Below, piece after piece: positions 13,501 through 22,655 of a stretch of 64,000 nt of DNA (positions within the stretch are counted from its first letter, which is position 1; each line of letters begins with the position of its first letter). The position numbers were made by a program, and so were the translations under genes. This DNA comes from Pardosa pseudoannulata (taxonomy: Eukaryota > Arthropoda > Arachnida > Araneae > Lycosidae), in contig CM063502.1 in NCBI GenBank assembly GCA_032207245.1, positions 117,837,429-117,901,428 on the forward strand, given 5' to 3'. A model generated the notes under the pieces. It did no database searches, was not told where the DNA came from, and saw nothing but the letters and a program-made list of their open reading frames with translations.

Positions 13501-16500
13501 AAGTATAGAAATGTACTTTTCTGATGAAGGAAAAAAAAATAGTTCTAAAATTTGCTACTGGATGTGAGATAAGTCATATTTCACTATAACAGAAAATAAT
13601 GCAAAGGTTGTAAATAAAAATGATTTAAATGCTACTTATGATGAAAATATTTAATGCTAATATATGATGAAATTGCTGAATTTTATGTTCAGAAATATAT
13701 TTCTGCAAACATTTTGTGGGTATGAATGTGATCTAGCTTTTAGTTTGATTCAATCTCTAAACTGCCAGTTAAATAGATCATTTATTACTTTTCTAAACCT
13801 AAAATCCCCATGTTATAGAAAGAAAGGCTGATAAACCAACTATTCAAAATCACAAAATAGCCATCTTGCTGCTAGTAATATGGTATAAAAACTAAACTAA
13901 CAGGAAAACTGAAATCTAAACTGTGATACCATGGTAGTAACATATAATTAAGTTTCCTGAAAGATATTCATATTGATGACTACTACTAAAAGAGGTTACA
14001 GGACCATTAATAACTTCAATAGAATTTTAAATACATTTAATATTCATAAATATTTATTAAATTTTTATACTTAATATTATAGGCTTTAATTAAAAGACTT
14101 TGCATGACTATATAAAACACAATTAAATTAATTTTAGAAATTCTCTAGAATTTCCTTAAGACAATTTATTATTTAATTCAATTCATTTACATTTATATAT
14201 ATAGAAAATAATATTTTGAATTTAAAATATGTTTTAAAGTATTTAACTAAAGTTTAGAGTTATGCTTTTCTTGCTTAAATTATAGAAAATAATGAGGATT
14301 GCTTCAAAATCTTAATTGCAACATTTTGTAATTATTTAATAAGCATATACATCTTAACACTAGAACTACTAAGGTGGTCATTTTGATAGTTCCAAAACTA
14401 TGACTACATACCAAGTTTCTATTTAAGGTATAATATTCAGTTGCCTTCACTTTGTCTAAAATATAATAAGATATGATATACCAGTGATAAATATTCCATT
14501 CACCCAAGATTTATCAAATATAGCAGCACTACATCTAGAACCACTAGAGTGGTCAAAATAACTTGAGTAATTTTAAATATACATTTCTTCAAATAAAAGA
14601 ATTTTTCAAAACAGAATTTCCTTGTTATAACTAAGGGATTAACATCTTATGTTAAATGAATAAGTAATAAGAAATGAAAATATACACAATTCATGGAGGT
14701 TATTTATAAATGAAAAGATAATGAAACATATAAGAAGTGTCACTGAGAAAGAAGCTTATATATAAATAATAAATGGCAAGTATCACTAGATTAGTTGGAT
14801 GCATTTATTGTTCTATGATATGTGAAAGGAACATATGAGGCTAAAATTATTGAATTAGATAGTTTGTAGGATTATATGGGGAATTCATATTTTTCCTGAA
14901 ACTATGTCTCGACATACATTTTGTAAAATAATGAGATAAATACAATTTGATATAAAGTCAACCAAGAAACAACATCTTATACACGATACATTACATTAGC
15001 ATTAGTAAAAAAAAAAAGGAATCTATTTATTCAGAACTGTATTTTTAACTATAATTTGTGAGAAAACTTGACCACTGATGACCAACTTTTTTCAAAGTTA
15101 AATGCAATATGCAGTTCCTGAAATAGATGGCATGAAATTTTGACTACTGGCATATCTTAAAACAAAATATTTGCTGAATGAATTTCTTAAGTAAAAATTA
15201 GGAACAAACAAACAATGAAAGTATTTATCAGACTATGTTGTTCTTTATCTAATGAAATTATACTTCAACAAAGGTTACAAGATTACTACCGATTATTTCA
15301 TTCACTACATCTTGCAAAAAAGATGAAGTCAGCAAAAACAAGCATTGCTGGTACAATCAACCACTGAAGAAAAGAAATTCTATAGGCCTTTAAAATTGGG
15401 GAAAATACCCTGTTCTGCAGCAAAATAGTTGCTAAAGAGAATCTTACAATGATAGTTTATCAAAGAAAGAAGAAAAAATGTTTTAATTACAAGTTCCTTA
15501 CATTTATCAGTTAGAGTTGGCAATGGTGAGAAATATTTACAAGAAACTGAAAGTTTTTAAAATTCTACAATATTTAGTTTTGACAGGCTTGACTAAATGA
15601 CTTCGAAGTATTCTACAAAAGCTTATAGTAGATGGTAGCCTTTTCATTCAAGTATTTTATTATGATTTTGATGTAACAAGTATCATTTTTTGGACACTAT
15701 ATAATTAGGTCATTAAAAAGAGTATTCAACAACATGATATACTTTTGCAATTAACAGCAGAGCAGCAAGAGTCATATACAAATTTAATGAAATAGTCCAA
15801 GATTTCATTACCCAGTATTCTCAAATACATTTGATTAAGCAGCTAAAATGAGAAAGATTGCCAATGTCATAGTCCTAAAGGGAATCAAACAATGGACAAA
15901 TAAGATTACAAGAAATTGACTAGTGCATATGCACTGCTAAAGTACTAAAAAAAGTATTTTGTTTTCAACCTTTATTTTAGACATAAAAAAGTTTTTCTTA
16001 TACATGAGAAATATATTCTGAAGGAGAGAAGACAAGTAATGAAGTATAATGTATACTTATGACTAATTTATGCTTCAACATTAAATTTCTATTCTTTCAA
16101 TTAATTTCTATTTATCATGAATTTTAAGAAACTACAATATATTTATTTGTAACAATTTGTATGATTATTGCTAATATAATGGAAATAACACATTGCTTAG
16201 TAAATAAATTTATGTGTTTGATTTCATAAAACTCCTTCAGTTTTATTTGATATTTCATTAAAAAGTACATATAATTCCAGATATAAAATATTTTTTTAAA
16301 GAAATAATTATAAAACATAATATTGGAAATACTAATAACAACAATAATAATAAATGACATTAAGATAAAAAAAAAGGTAAGTGAGCAATAATAAAGCACT
16401 GTACAACACATTGGTTAAAATGACCACTTGGCAGTTCTAGGCATACATTTTTGCTGGCTATTCTAAGTGTTAATAATAAGAATTCAGCACTATTTAAACT

Positions 16501-19500
16501 AAATGTAAAGTAATTAATATAATGTGGTAAGAATGAGTACATAGAATATGATCTGGTTTGGTTTAGATAAGGAAATTAAAAAATAAAACAATGAAAGCAT
16601 GGGTAGCAACTCTTAGGGAGTGAACAGAAAAACATTGCATATATCTTTGCATTGTAGTTTGAGACTGTGGGTTTATGAAATATTGTAAAAACTTCACATA
16701 ACAAATTTTAAAAGTCTGAAATGAAACCTTTAATGAAGCTAAAGTAGAGATGTCTTTAGTAAACCTACCTGACTCAGCTTTATTTTTTTAATCCTGCTTC
16801 ACAGAGATCAAAATTTCCTTAGAGGCACAAAATTTAAGTTGACCCAAAGTAGGCAAATTATCTGTACTAGAGTTCCTATAAAATAGTAAAAAACCCAAAA
16901 GAAGAGATAAAAAATATACACAGGCCTGAAATGATATCAGTTCATTGAAAGAAATTGTGATTTTAATAAATGCTAAATAGCTATACGGTTTACTAAAGTC
17001 CATAAGTTCAAATTCCATGATTAGAAAAGCTTTTGAATGTATGTAGAATTAGATTTTTATAAAATAACTTGACTGTCAGCCTTTCTAGACTTACAATCAA
17101 ATGAAATCACAACGGACTTGCAGCTTGTTAATTAAACTGACCTATTTTGATAGGATTATTTCTTATAAAAATTTCATACAAAACACCAGAATACTTTATA
17201 AATGATGAAAACAATAAACCAAAACCCCAGAAAATGATTTTTAGTTGCTGTCATTTGAATTTGAAACTGATTTTTATTTGAAATACTTAGCTTAATTAAA
17301 AACTGATTTTAACATCAAGCTAATTTTTTTTATAATAAATTAACTATTATAAAATACTGTTATTTATTAAGTTTAAATAATAGAAGATCTATTTATAATA
17401 CACAAATGTATTTTTAAAAATACAACTTATTTTTTATTTAACACTAGCAAGTTATATTAAAAATTATGGAATATTTAATCTGAAGTATTATTTAAAAAAA
17501 AGAGAGAATAAATTTTATGATGTTAGCAACTATCTGGATAATATCAGAATCACAGATTTGTATGTTTGGTTAGGTTTGGGAGAGCTACAGTTCACTTCTT
17601 TGCAACATGAGGGCTAATCAGATTTCTGTAAGCAGAGTCTTACTTTAAGACATTTGAAGTGTGTATTTAATAGCTTTTTTAGTTGAATAGATAACTTAAA
17701 AACTTTTTTTTTTAATTAAAAATCAAGGATAAACTTTTTTAACTATGTTTGTCTGCTATATATAAATTAGTTTTTCTGCAGTGTTAAGGTTTAATTCTTT
17801 ACAAATATTTTTAGCTATTTAATTTTAACTAAATAAATGTTAATTATCAATTTTAGTTGATATTTTGTATGATAATTAAAAAGAAAAGGAGGAGGGAAGG
17901 AGGTAAGCTACCACAGAGATTTTAATTGTTAACCTCAATAGCTATATATCTATAAATAAAATTGATTGCAAAGAATCACATAAATGGCATAATTTCTAAA
18001 CAAAATTATGATTTTAAACGGCAAAATTTTAATTTAAATTCTTTTATGTACAGGTTGTCAGGTTAATCTGGAGTTAACTTGGATATTTAAAGCAATAATG
18101 TTGCTTGTTGCCAAATCCAGTATAAAATATTCATGTTGAGTTAGTTTACATTGTACTTTGTGGTTTTTCAATACTTAACAAATTTTCTCAATTCCCTTTG
18201 TTCTATTTTTGTCTATTAAAAATAATTAATAAATACTTTGAATAAAGTGAATGTACCCTTAGAGTTAAATGAATTATTATCTCAACTCCTGAAAATTGAA
18301 AACTGCTTTACAAATAAGGATATGGTGTTAAAACTTTAATTTATTTTTAAGAAATTTAAAAAAACTAGGCTGCCTTTTAAGCTTTAGAAATTTATACTAA
18401 AAGTTCTGCATACCTTTGGCCCAACAGAAAAGAGTGAACAAAAATGCACCAAACCGGATCATATTCAAAATTTATATTTAAAATATTTAATTAGTAAAAC
18501 AGAATAAATTATAAAATGCAAAAGTTAAAACTAATGAAAAATTTTGTTTTAAAAAAGAAAAAGTTTTATTAAAGATTCTTTTACCGGTTTGTGTAATCGT
18601 CCACTAATATATAAGGTTTGCCAGTCCAATAAATCTTCAATTAGGTGATTTGTACTGATAACTCCATATTTAATGGGCTGAAAAATATAATAAATATACT
18701 TATAATACAGCAATAAAAATTAATACTTGTTTGCAAAGAAACAAAACTTCCTACTATTTAAATATTAGTTACCATATTCTCTACTTGTATAAGAGTATTA
18801 TAGTAAGTTTTGGCCCCAAAATTTTCTTGAATATTTTGAATAAAATCAGCTCCAGCATACTTCAATGCTGAATAATGACTAGGATTCAGTTTTAGATTTT
18901 CTTTATGGAAAGTCAATGGATCATCAACTGAAAATATGAAATCAATCATTTTCGTCTGAAAAAGAAAAAAAAAAAATAATAATACAATATGAGTTGTGAG
19001 AAAATGTATTTGGTTATACTATGAAAAAAATGCTACAACAAATAAGATTATGCATTCATCCCAATATCAATTAATTTTAAGTTAGAAACAAAAAAATACC
19101 TGATTTTTAAATAAAGCCCTAAATTTTAGTAATAATATCAAATGTATATCAAGATCAACCATAGATATACACATAAATACTCTACATATACAAGTACTAA
19201 ATTACTGTAAATATGTAAATAAAAAATATGGACAAGCCCCATATCTTATAAAAAAATTTTAAAGGTACAAATAATAAACAAATAGTTTATTTACATTTGA
19301 CTGTTCAATAACTTTAAACTTTCAACAGGTTTTGACAATATTGCTTTGAGATAGAAGATTTTACTATTTAGAAAATAGATTTAGCAATTTTAGAGCTCTA
19401 TACTTATAAACTGAGCTCTACTAAAGTTGCATATTAATATACAGAAGAATAAGTTGTATTTTTTTAAAGTAATGTTAGCTGACATCAAACATAAATGGTG

Positions 19501-21716
19501 GTCACTTTAAAACAGTATTTATCAGTTAACTGAATCATTAAGTATACTGCTTATATAATTTAATTATCTTTTTTTCAAATTACCAGTTATATAGATTTCC
19601 ATTTGAAATAAACAGAAAAATATAAGACTTTTAACTTTTTTAAATTGCTGATTTATTCATATAAATGTAATTTCTAGAATTAAACAATGAAAATATGTGT
19701 ACAAGTGCTTTAAAATGTAAATATATAAATTCCAAAATTTACTACTGAATTTTTACAAAAAGCAAAGGTTAAATTTATATGGGGTTAGAAACACATACTT
19801 ATAAAATAAACACTATAACAAGTTGAATAAGCTGATATTTAGAAAACTTTCCATTAGAAATTAGCTCATATATCTTCTCTCAGGAATACATTTAAAAAAA
19901 CATTTTTTTTTTCAGCTTTAAAGCTAGATTTTAGCACTCTCAGCATGATTCCTCCTTTATTATTTGCTGTCAGTAATTTCAGAGTCTGTTTGATCTATAT
20001 TGTAATATGCATGGTTTTCACACAATAGATAGCTGTATTATCCTTATCCTCAGAAATCCAGCACTAAGCAATTGACATAATTTGATAAGAACGCAGATCA
20101 AAAATGTATTACAGAGGTAGTGTTATGGTACTATACAGTCCTCATGGAACAGTGACCAAGAGAAATAGAAAATAGTAAAAGAGAATGATAGAATATCATG
20201 AACTTGTCCAGGCATTGCAAATGTTCTTAAAAGGTACTGATAACAGAAAGGATGAAGTAAATTTTATTCTTCCACAGTATGGATTTAAAAAATTCATGAG
20301 GACTAAATGGAACCATAAAGATAGTTAAGGTTAAATAAATTTTGGGTTTAGTTTAACCACATTCTGATAGTTAACATTTTTGCTTTCAGAAAAAGAAAAT
20401 TATTTTCAGATTTTATATTGCATTTTTATGCTATTACTTATTTTCTAACTATTTTGTTTATCAAAAATGTTAAAAATATTTTATTGCTATAAAAATTTAT
20501 CATGAATGTGAAAATATCCTATGAGGGCAAGGGTCTTTAATTTTTGAATTTTAAAGTATTCAACTTTTAACTGTATTCTAAATATGAACATAAATATTGC
20601 TGATTCAAAAATACATAAGATACTATAATCTACAAAGAAAGAATTTGTGGTTTACATACAAAACATTTTCATAAAAATTGAATGGTTCAACAACATTCAT
20701 TAAAAATGATTTTAATGCATTTCATGATATAAAATTGCTGCTTTTTTTAAAAACTAATTGTTTAGCATTGATATTGAACCAAAACTAGGTACTGATTTTC
20801 GGTTATGGTAAATACAGTCTGTGTAAAATTATTTACACTTGGGATTATATAAGTTTTATTGCTTGTTTCTGGGTGTGAACTAGTAAATTAATAGATGTAA
20901 AGACAAATAAATCAATAGATAATGTCCAAAATTTTTGAGAAACAGCAAATAAAATGCAATATACTTGGAGCATTTTTAATTAACCAATAAGGATAAAGAA
21001 TCAAAATCTCAAAGATAATTTTTAATTGCAAAACAAAGATATAAGATGAAAAAAAAAGATTTTAAGGAAATACAGTTAATTATTCAATTAGAAAAATTGA
21101 CATTATTATGAATTAGATGTCCAGATTGGATATTTGAGAGAAAGAAACATTGTTTTTGGTGAAACTTTGTAATTTAAAGTTTCATTGTTATCTCAAATGT
21201 CACAAGTAGAATTTAAAAACTGTCATGTGATTTCAGACAGTAAGAGTGAGGCATGAAACTCAAGTATCGCTCTTTCAAAATAAAATTTTCTGTAACCCAA
21301 TTAATATAGTTAATTAAAATAACGAATATTTAATGCCGGATAGTATAAATAACTATAAAATATTTTGTTTCTAAATAAAAATAATTTCTTATGGAGAAAT
21401 TTACTATCCTTCTTTAAGAAAATGAAATAATCGCTCTACAGATAAACTAATCTTCCATTATTTTCAAGTAAGTTATGGTTCTCGTCAATGTGATATACCA
21501 TTAAATTATTATGTATAAGTAATAACATTACAATAAAAAAATATTATCAAGTTTCAAAGTGAACGGAAGCCCAAATATTCAGTATAAAATGTCTCGTACT
21601 TCTGAAGGAGGACCTGAACTTTGGGGAAAAACTCCAGATCCATAGGCAAATGCAAAGGAAAACAAAGGGGGAAACTTGCTAGCAATTAAATTTATTTTAC
21701 TTCTTATACTGTTCAT
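1466..21716 (-). CDS. TAMM41: TAMM41, mitochondrial phosphatidate cytidylyltransferase (split gene, 3' end missing)
   Basis: The family makes CDP-diacylglycerol from phosphatidate and CTP on the matrix side of the inner mitochondrial membrane, the first step toward cardiolipin. Seven exons read colinearly on the minus strand: 21716-21600, 18955-18773, 18677-18585, 12301-12151, 11234-11089, 10765-10600 and 1528-1466. Every junction is GT-AG and phases match (0,0,0,1,0,1,1). Exon 1 carries the nucleotidyltransferase glycine motif ([10 protein letters not shown]) and exon 2 the acidic motif DFIFSVDD. Later exons carry [45 protein letters not shown] and [10 protein letters not shown], all in the family's order. 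The product found is about 307 residues against roughly 316-337 in vertebrate members, so only a short C-terminal exon is missing. No stop or frameshift interrupts the exons, so the gene looks functional. It spans at least 20 kb because introns 1, 3 and 6 are large and filled with repeats. Confidence 0.93.
1529..4679. other. intron 6 of TAMM41, proximal 3.1 kb
   Basis: AT-rich non-coding DNA with short homopolymers. The short frames on either strand have no family resemblance. Confidence 0.5.
4680..5768 (+). mobile_element. RTE-type LINE, 5' part (endonuclease domain), decayed
   Basis: From about 4945 the plus strand reads, across frame breaks, as an AP-type endonuclease of the RTE/craniofacial-development-protein-2-like group. 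Recognisable pieces are [14 protein letters not shown], then [15 protein letters not shown] (5010-5190, the SE.RW motif), [18 protein letters not shown] at about 5320-5375 and [13 protein letters not shown] near 5400. The histidine region reads as a mutated SDH. Stops and shifts are frequent, so it is dead. The 5' limit is uncertain. The copy is antisense to TAMM41, inside its intron 6, and is interrupted at 5769 by a hAT element. Confidence 0.85.
5769..5776 (+). repeat. hAT target-site duplication, left
   Basis: atgtagaa, identical to 8072-8079. The 8-bp length is diagnostic of hAT insertion. Confidence 0.93.
5777..8071 (+). mobile_element. hAT transposon (GTF2IRD2/ZBED-like) nested in the LINE
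   Basis: A 2295-bp element bounded by imperfect terminal inverted repeats, CAGGGGTAGGCAAC at 5777 and the reverse complement of CAGGAGTCGGCAAC at 8071, with perfect 8-bp duplications outside. The left subterminal region holds the GC-rich palindrome GGCGCCATGGCGCC, unusual in this AT-rich DNA. The interior carries one transposase gene in the same orientation. Removing the element and one duplication rejoins the LINE, so the hAT is younger than the LINE. Confidence 0.95.
6079..7910 (+). pseudogene. hAT transposase, broken (GTF2I-repeat-domain-2/SCAND3-like)
   Basis: The start codon at 6079 is followed by an N-terminal zinc-finger-like segment ([20 protein letters not shown]) of the BED/ZBED type. 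The RNase-H-like catalytic core follows, with MDESTD at 6616 and TTDGAPAM at about 6813. Then come [23 protein letters not shown] at about 7066, and the C-terminal dimerisation segment [20 protein letters not shown] at about 7750, ending at 7908-7910. The frame is broken at least five times: a shift near 6172, an in-frame stop near 6308, a shift at the A-run 6478-6489, a TAA at 6937, and a shift near 7230. The intact family protein is about 550-600 residues. Inactive, but well preserved. Confidence 0.93.
8072..8079 (+). repeat. hAT target-site duplication, right
   Basis: atgtagaa, the second copy of the duplication at 5769-5776. Confidence 0.93.
8080..10112 (+). mobile_element. RTE-type LINE, 3' part (reverse transcriptase), decayed
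   Basis: Continuation of the LINE after the hAT. Fragments in shifting frames follow RTE order: ENWKGINLL (fingers region), [15 protein letters not shown] at about 9310 (the YADD-type catalytic motif, here FEDD), [20 protein letters not shown] at about 9400, [15 protein letters not shown] at about 9520, [11 protein letters not shown] at about 9690, and a C-terminal cysteine-poor tail. The end near 10085-10112 has a weak GATGAT/ATAATGA tract, as at RTE 3' ends. Many stops make it non-functional. Confidence 0.85.
10113..10599. other. intron 6 of TAMM41, between the LINE and exon 6
   Basis: Non-coding AT-rich sequence. No repeat recognised. Confidence 0.5.
10600..10765 (-). CDS. TAMM41: TAMM41 coding exon 6
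   Basis: 166 nt after the acceptor TTCCATAG. It encodes [16 protein letters not shown], then [20 protein letters not shown] and [11 protein letters not shown], matching the LPK to AHDPDC region of vertebrate TAMM41. The donor is AAAAAG followed by GTAATT, leaving one base of a split codon. Confidence 0.93.
10766..11088. other. TAMM41 intron 5
   Basis: A 323-bp AT-rich intron with the expected GT and AG ends. Nothing else seen. Confidence 0.8.
11089..11234 (-). CDS. TAMM41: TAMM41 coding exon 5
   Basis: 146 nt. The acceptor TTTTTCTAG is followed by GA, which completes the split glycine codon, then [20 protein letters not shown] and [11 protein letters not shown]. The donor is GTTGAA followed by GTAATG, phase 0. 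Reading through the donor gives a stop after three codons, which supports splicing there. Confidence 0.94.
11235..12150. other. TAMM41 intron 4
   Basis: A 916-bp AT-rich intron with no recognised repeat. Confidence 0.8.
12151..12301 (-). CDS. TAMM41: TAMM41 coding exon 4
   Basis: 151 nt beginning in phase 0 after ATCATACAG and ending one base into a glycine codon before GTATAT. It encodes a helical stretch ([20 protein letters not shown]) and ends with IAGLSYSG, a conserved segment of the family. Confidence 0.93.
12302..14353. other. TAMM41 intron 3, distal part
   Basis: AT-rich and non-coding. It contains a perfect hairpin at 12421-12445 (AATGGCACCA, loop ATTAC, TGGTGCCATT). Confidence 0.6.
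14354..16473 (+). mobile_element. piggyBac-like transposon remnant with TTAA ends
   Basis: TTAA at 14354-14357 and at 16470-16473 flank about 2.1 kb. The left end reads TTAACACTAGAACTAC with AAGGTGGTCATTTTGA just inside. The right end in reverse complement reads TTAACACTTAGAATAGCC, followed about 15 bp inward by CCTAGAACTGCC and AAGTGGTCATTTTAACC. A second left subterminal copy (ATCTAGAACCAC, AGAGTGGTCAAAATAA) lies at about 14531-14562. The interior holds a decayed plus-strand piggyBac transposase. The element sits in TAMM41 intron 3, antisense to the gene. Confidence 0.85.
14885..15960 (+). pseudogene. piggyBac-type transposase remnant
   Basis: Across stops and shifts the plus strand reads [14 protein letters not shown] then [17 protein letters not shown] (about 14895-14990), the N-terminal MSR.RF..I..RFDDKSTR region of PGBD-like transposases. 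[15 protein letters not shown] follows (about 15062-15105), holding the first catalytic aspartate region, then [20 protein letters not shown] (about 15305-15365), matching the family's [12 protein letters not shown]. At least ten stops make it dead. Confidence 0.82.
16474..18584. other. TAMM41 intron 3, proximal part
   Basis: AT-rich and non-coding apart from a SINE-A fragment at about 17563-17620. Confidence 0.6.
17563..17620 (-). mobile_element. SINE-A 3' fragment
   Basis: Matches the SINE-A tail (gtttggttaggtttggga, agctacagttcac, gcaacatgagggctaat) on the minus strand. The flanks cagatttgtatg and cagatttctgta look like a degenerate target duplication. Confidence 0.7.
18585..18677 (-). 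CDS. TAMM41: TAMM41 coding exon 3
   Basis: Thirty-one codons, too short for a simple ORF scan. It encodes [20 protein letters not shown] and [10 protein letters not shown], a close match to the family core. The acceptor is TTTTTCAG and the donor is CCG followed by GTAAAA. Phase 0 at both ends. Confidence 0.94.
18773..18955 (-). CDS. TAMM41: TAMM41 coding exon 2
   Basis: Sixty-one codons. The acceptor is a pyrimidine tract ending in CAG at 18956 and the donor is ATG followed by GTAACT. It encodes [12 protein letters not shown], with the acidic residues expected to bind metal, then [10 protein letters not shown] and [12 protein letters not shown]. Both ends are phase 0. Confidence 0.94.
18956..21599. 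other. TAMM41 intron 1
   Basis: A 2.6-kb AT-rich intron. No coding frame or recognised element seen. Confidence 0.7.
21600..21716 (-). CDS. TAMM41: TAMM41 coding exon 1
   Basis: Thirty-nine codons from the ATG at 21716. The N-terminus ([20 protein letters not shown]) is basic and short, followed by [12 protein letters not shown], the conserved GSG nucleotide-binding loop. The exon ends in GAA followed by GTACGA as donor, phase 0. The upstream in-frame sequence offers no better start. Confidence 0.92.
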
Positions 21717-21835
21717 TTTACTTTAACAAAATAACGATACTTCAAATGAAGAGTTATATTGTAGTTCAAATCTCCGTATAAACAAATTTTTTCATCTTTT
21801 GATGCAGATTTGTAAACATTAAATCTCGATGCCAT
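21713..21835 (-). CDS. upstream ORF of TAMM41, 40 codons, overlapping its start
   Basis: A minus-strand ATG at 21835 opens a 40-codon frame (begins MASRFNVYKSASKDEK, ends KYRYFVKVK). Its TGA stop overlaps the TAMM41 ATG as ATGA. If the transcript begins upstream of 21835, this is a uORF placed for termination-reinitiation or leaky scanning. I do not recognise the peptide. It is basic and lacks an obvious signal peptide or membrane segment. It may be chance, since the transcription start site cannot be seen here. Confidence 0.35.
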   Translation of the reverse strand: MASRFNVYKSASKDEKICLYGDLNYNITLHLKYRYFVKVK

Positions 21836-22120
21836 TCTAAAAGAACTAAGTAGCACACATGTAATGTCGAATTAAATAAAGAAAAAAAAATCCTCCCTGG
21901 AACCATATTTTGTTTTAATTTGTAATTTAATGTAATTTCTCTTTTAGAAAGAAAAAAGTATTGGAAAATTTTTAGTTTTCAAGCGAGAATGGTTCTAAGG
22001 GGGAAGGCGTAGGGAATTAATGAAGCGCTTTCATAATAATAATAAGTCATTGACGGTCAGTGAATTACTTTAGTTTTCAAAACATAATAATCCACATTTA
22101 GTAATAATGCTGTATCAAAA

Positions 22121-22655
22121 CCACTGCATTTTATAAAGAACTAAGTAAAAAGAACAAGGATATGAAACTCCTGTCTAATAAACATAACTTGCCAACAGAT
22201 GGCGCTACCAATTCGATGGCTTGTATATGGTGTAGTTTGGGTATTAAAGATTTTACTAGGAATGGAGCATCTATGAGAATTGAAATTTTATTTTATTTAA
22301 ATCTTTTATTAATATTATAATTCTTTTATCAATCTTATTTTAATATCTAATTATATTACTTTGTGCAGTAATTTTAAAAATATGTTTCTGCTTCATTGTT
22401 TTATGCTTCCATAATTGAGTTTGTAATATTTTACTTTAATATTAGTATTTTATTTTCGAAATAACTGCATTTTGTAAAGAATTAAGTAAAAATATTAGGA
22501 AAAAGAAAAACACCAGTCGAATATACACCAGTCGCCGAGAGATGGCACTACTATTTCGATTATCACAGGGTTTAGTTTTGGGCATTAAAGATTTTACTAG
22601 TAATGTAACATGTATGAAAATTTTATTCTTTTTTAATATTACATTAAATAATGTC
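22121..22655. repeat. diverged tandem duplication, period about 341 bp
   Basis: Two related segments, 22121-22310 and 22462-22650. Both share ctgcatttt.taaagaa, aagtaaaaa, agatggc.cta, ttcgat, and attaaagattttacta followed by a run toward atgagaat/atgaaaat. They flank unrelated AT-rich DNA. Either an old segmental duplication or two copies of an unrecognised element. Confidence 0.7.
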
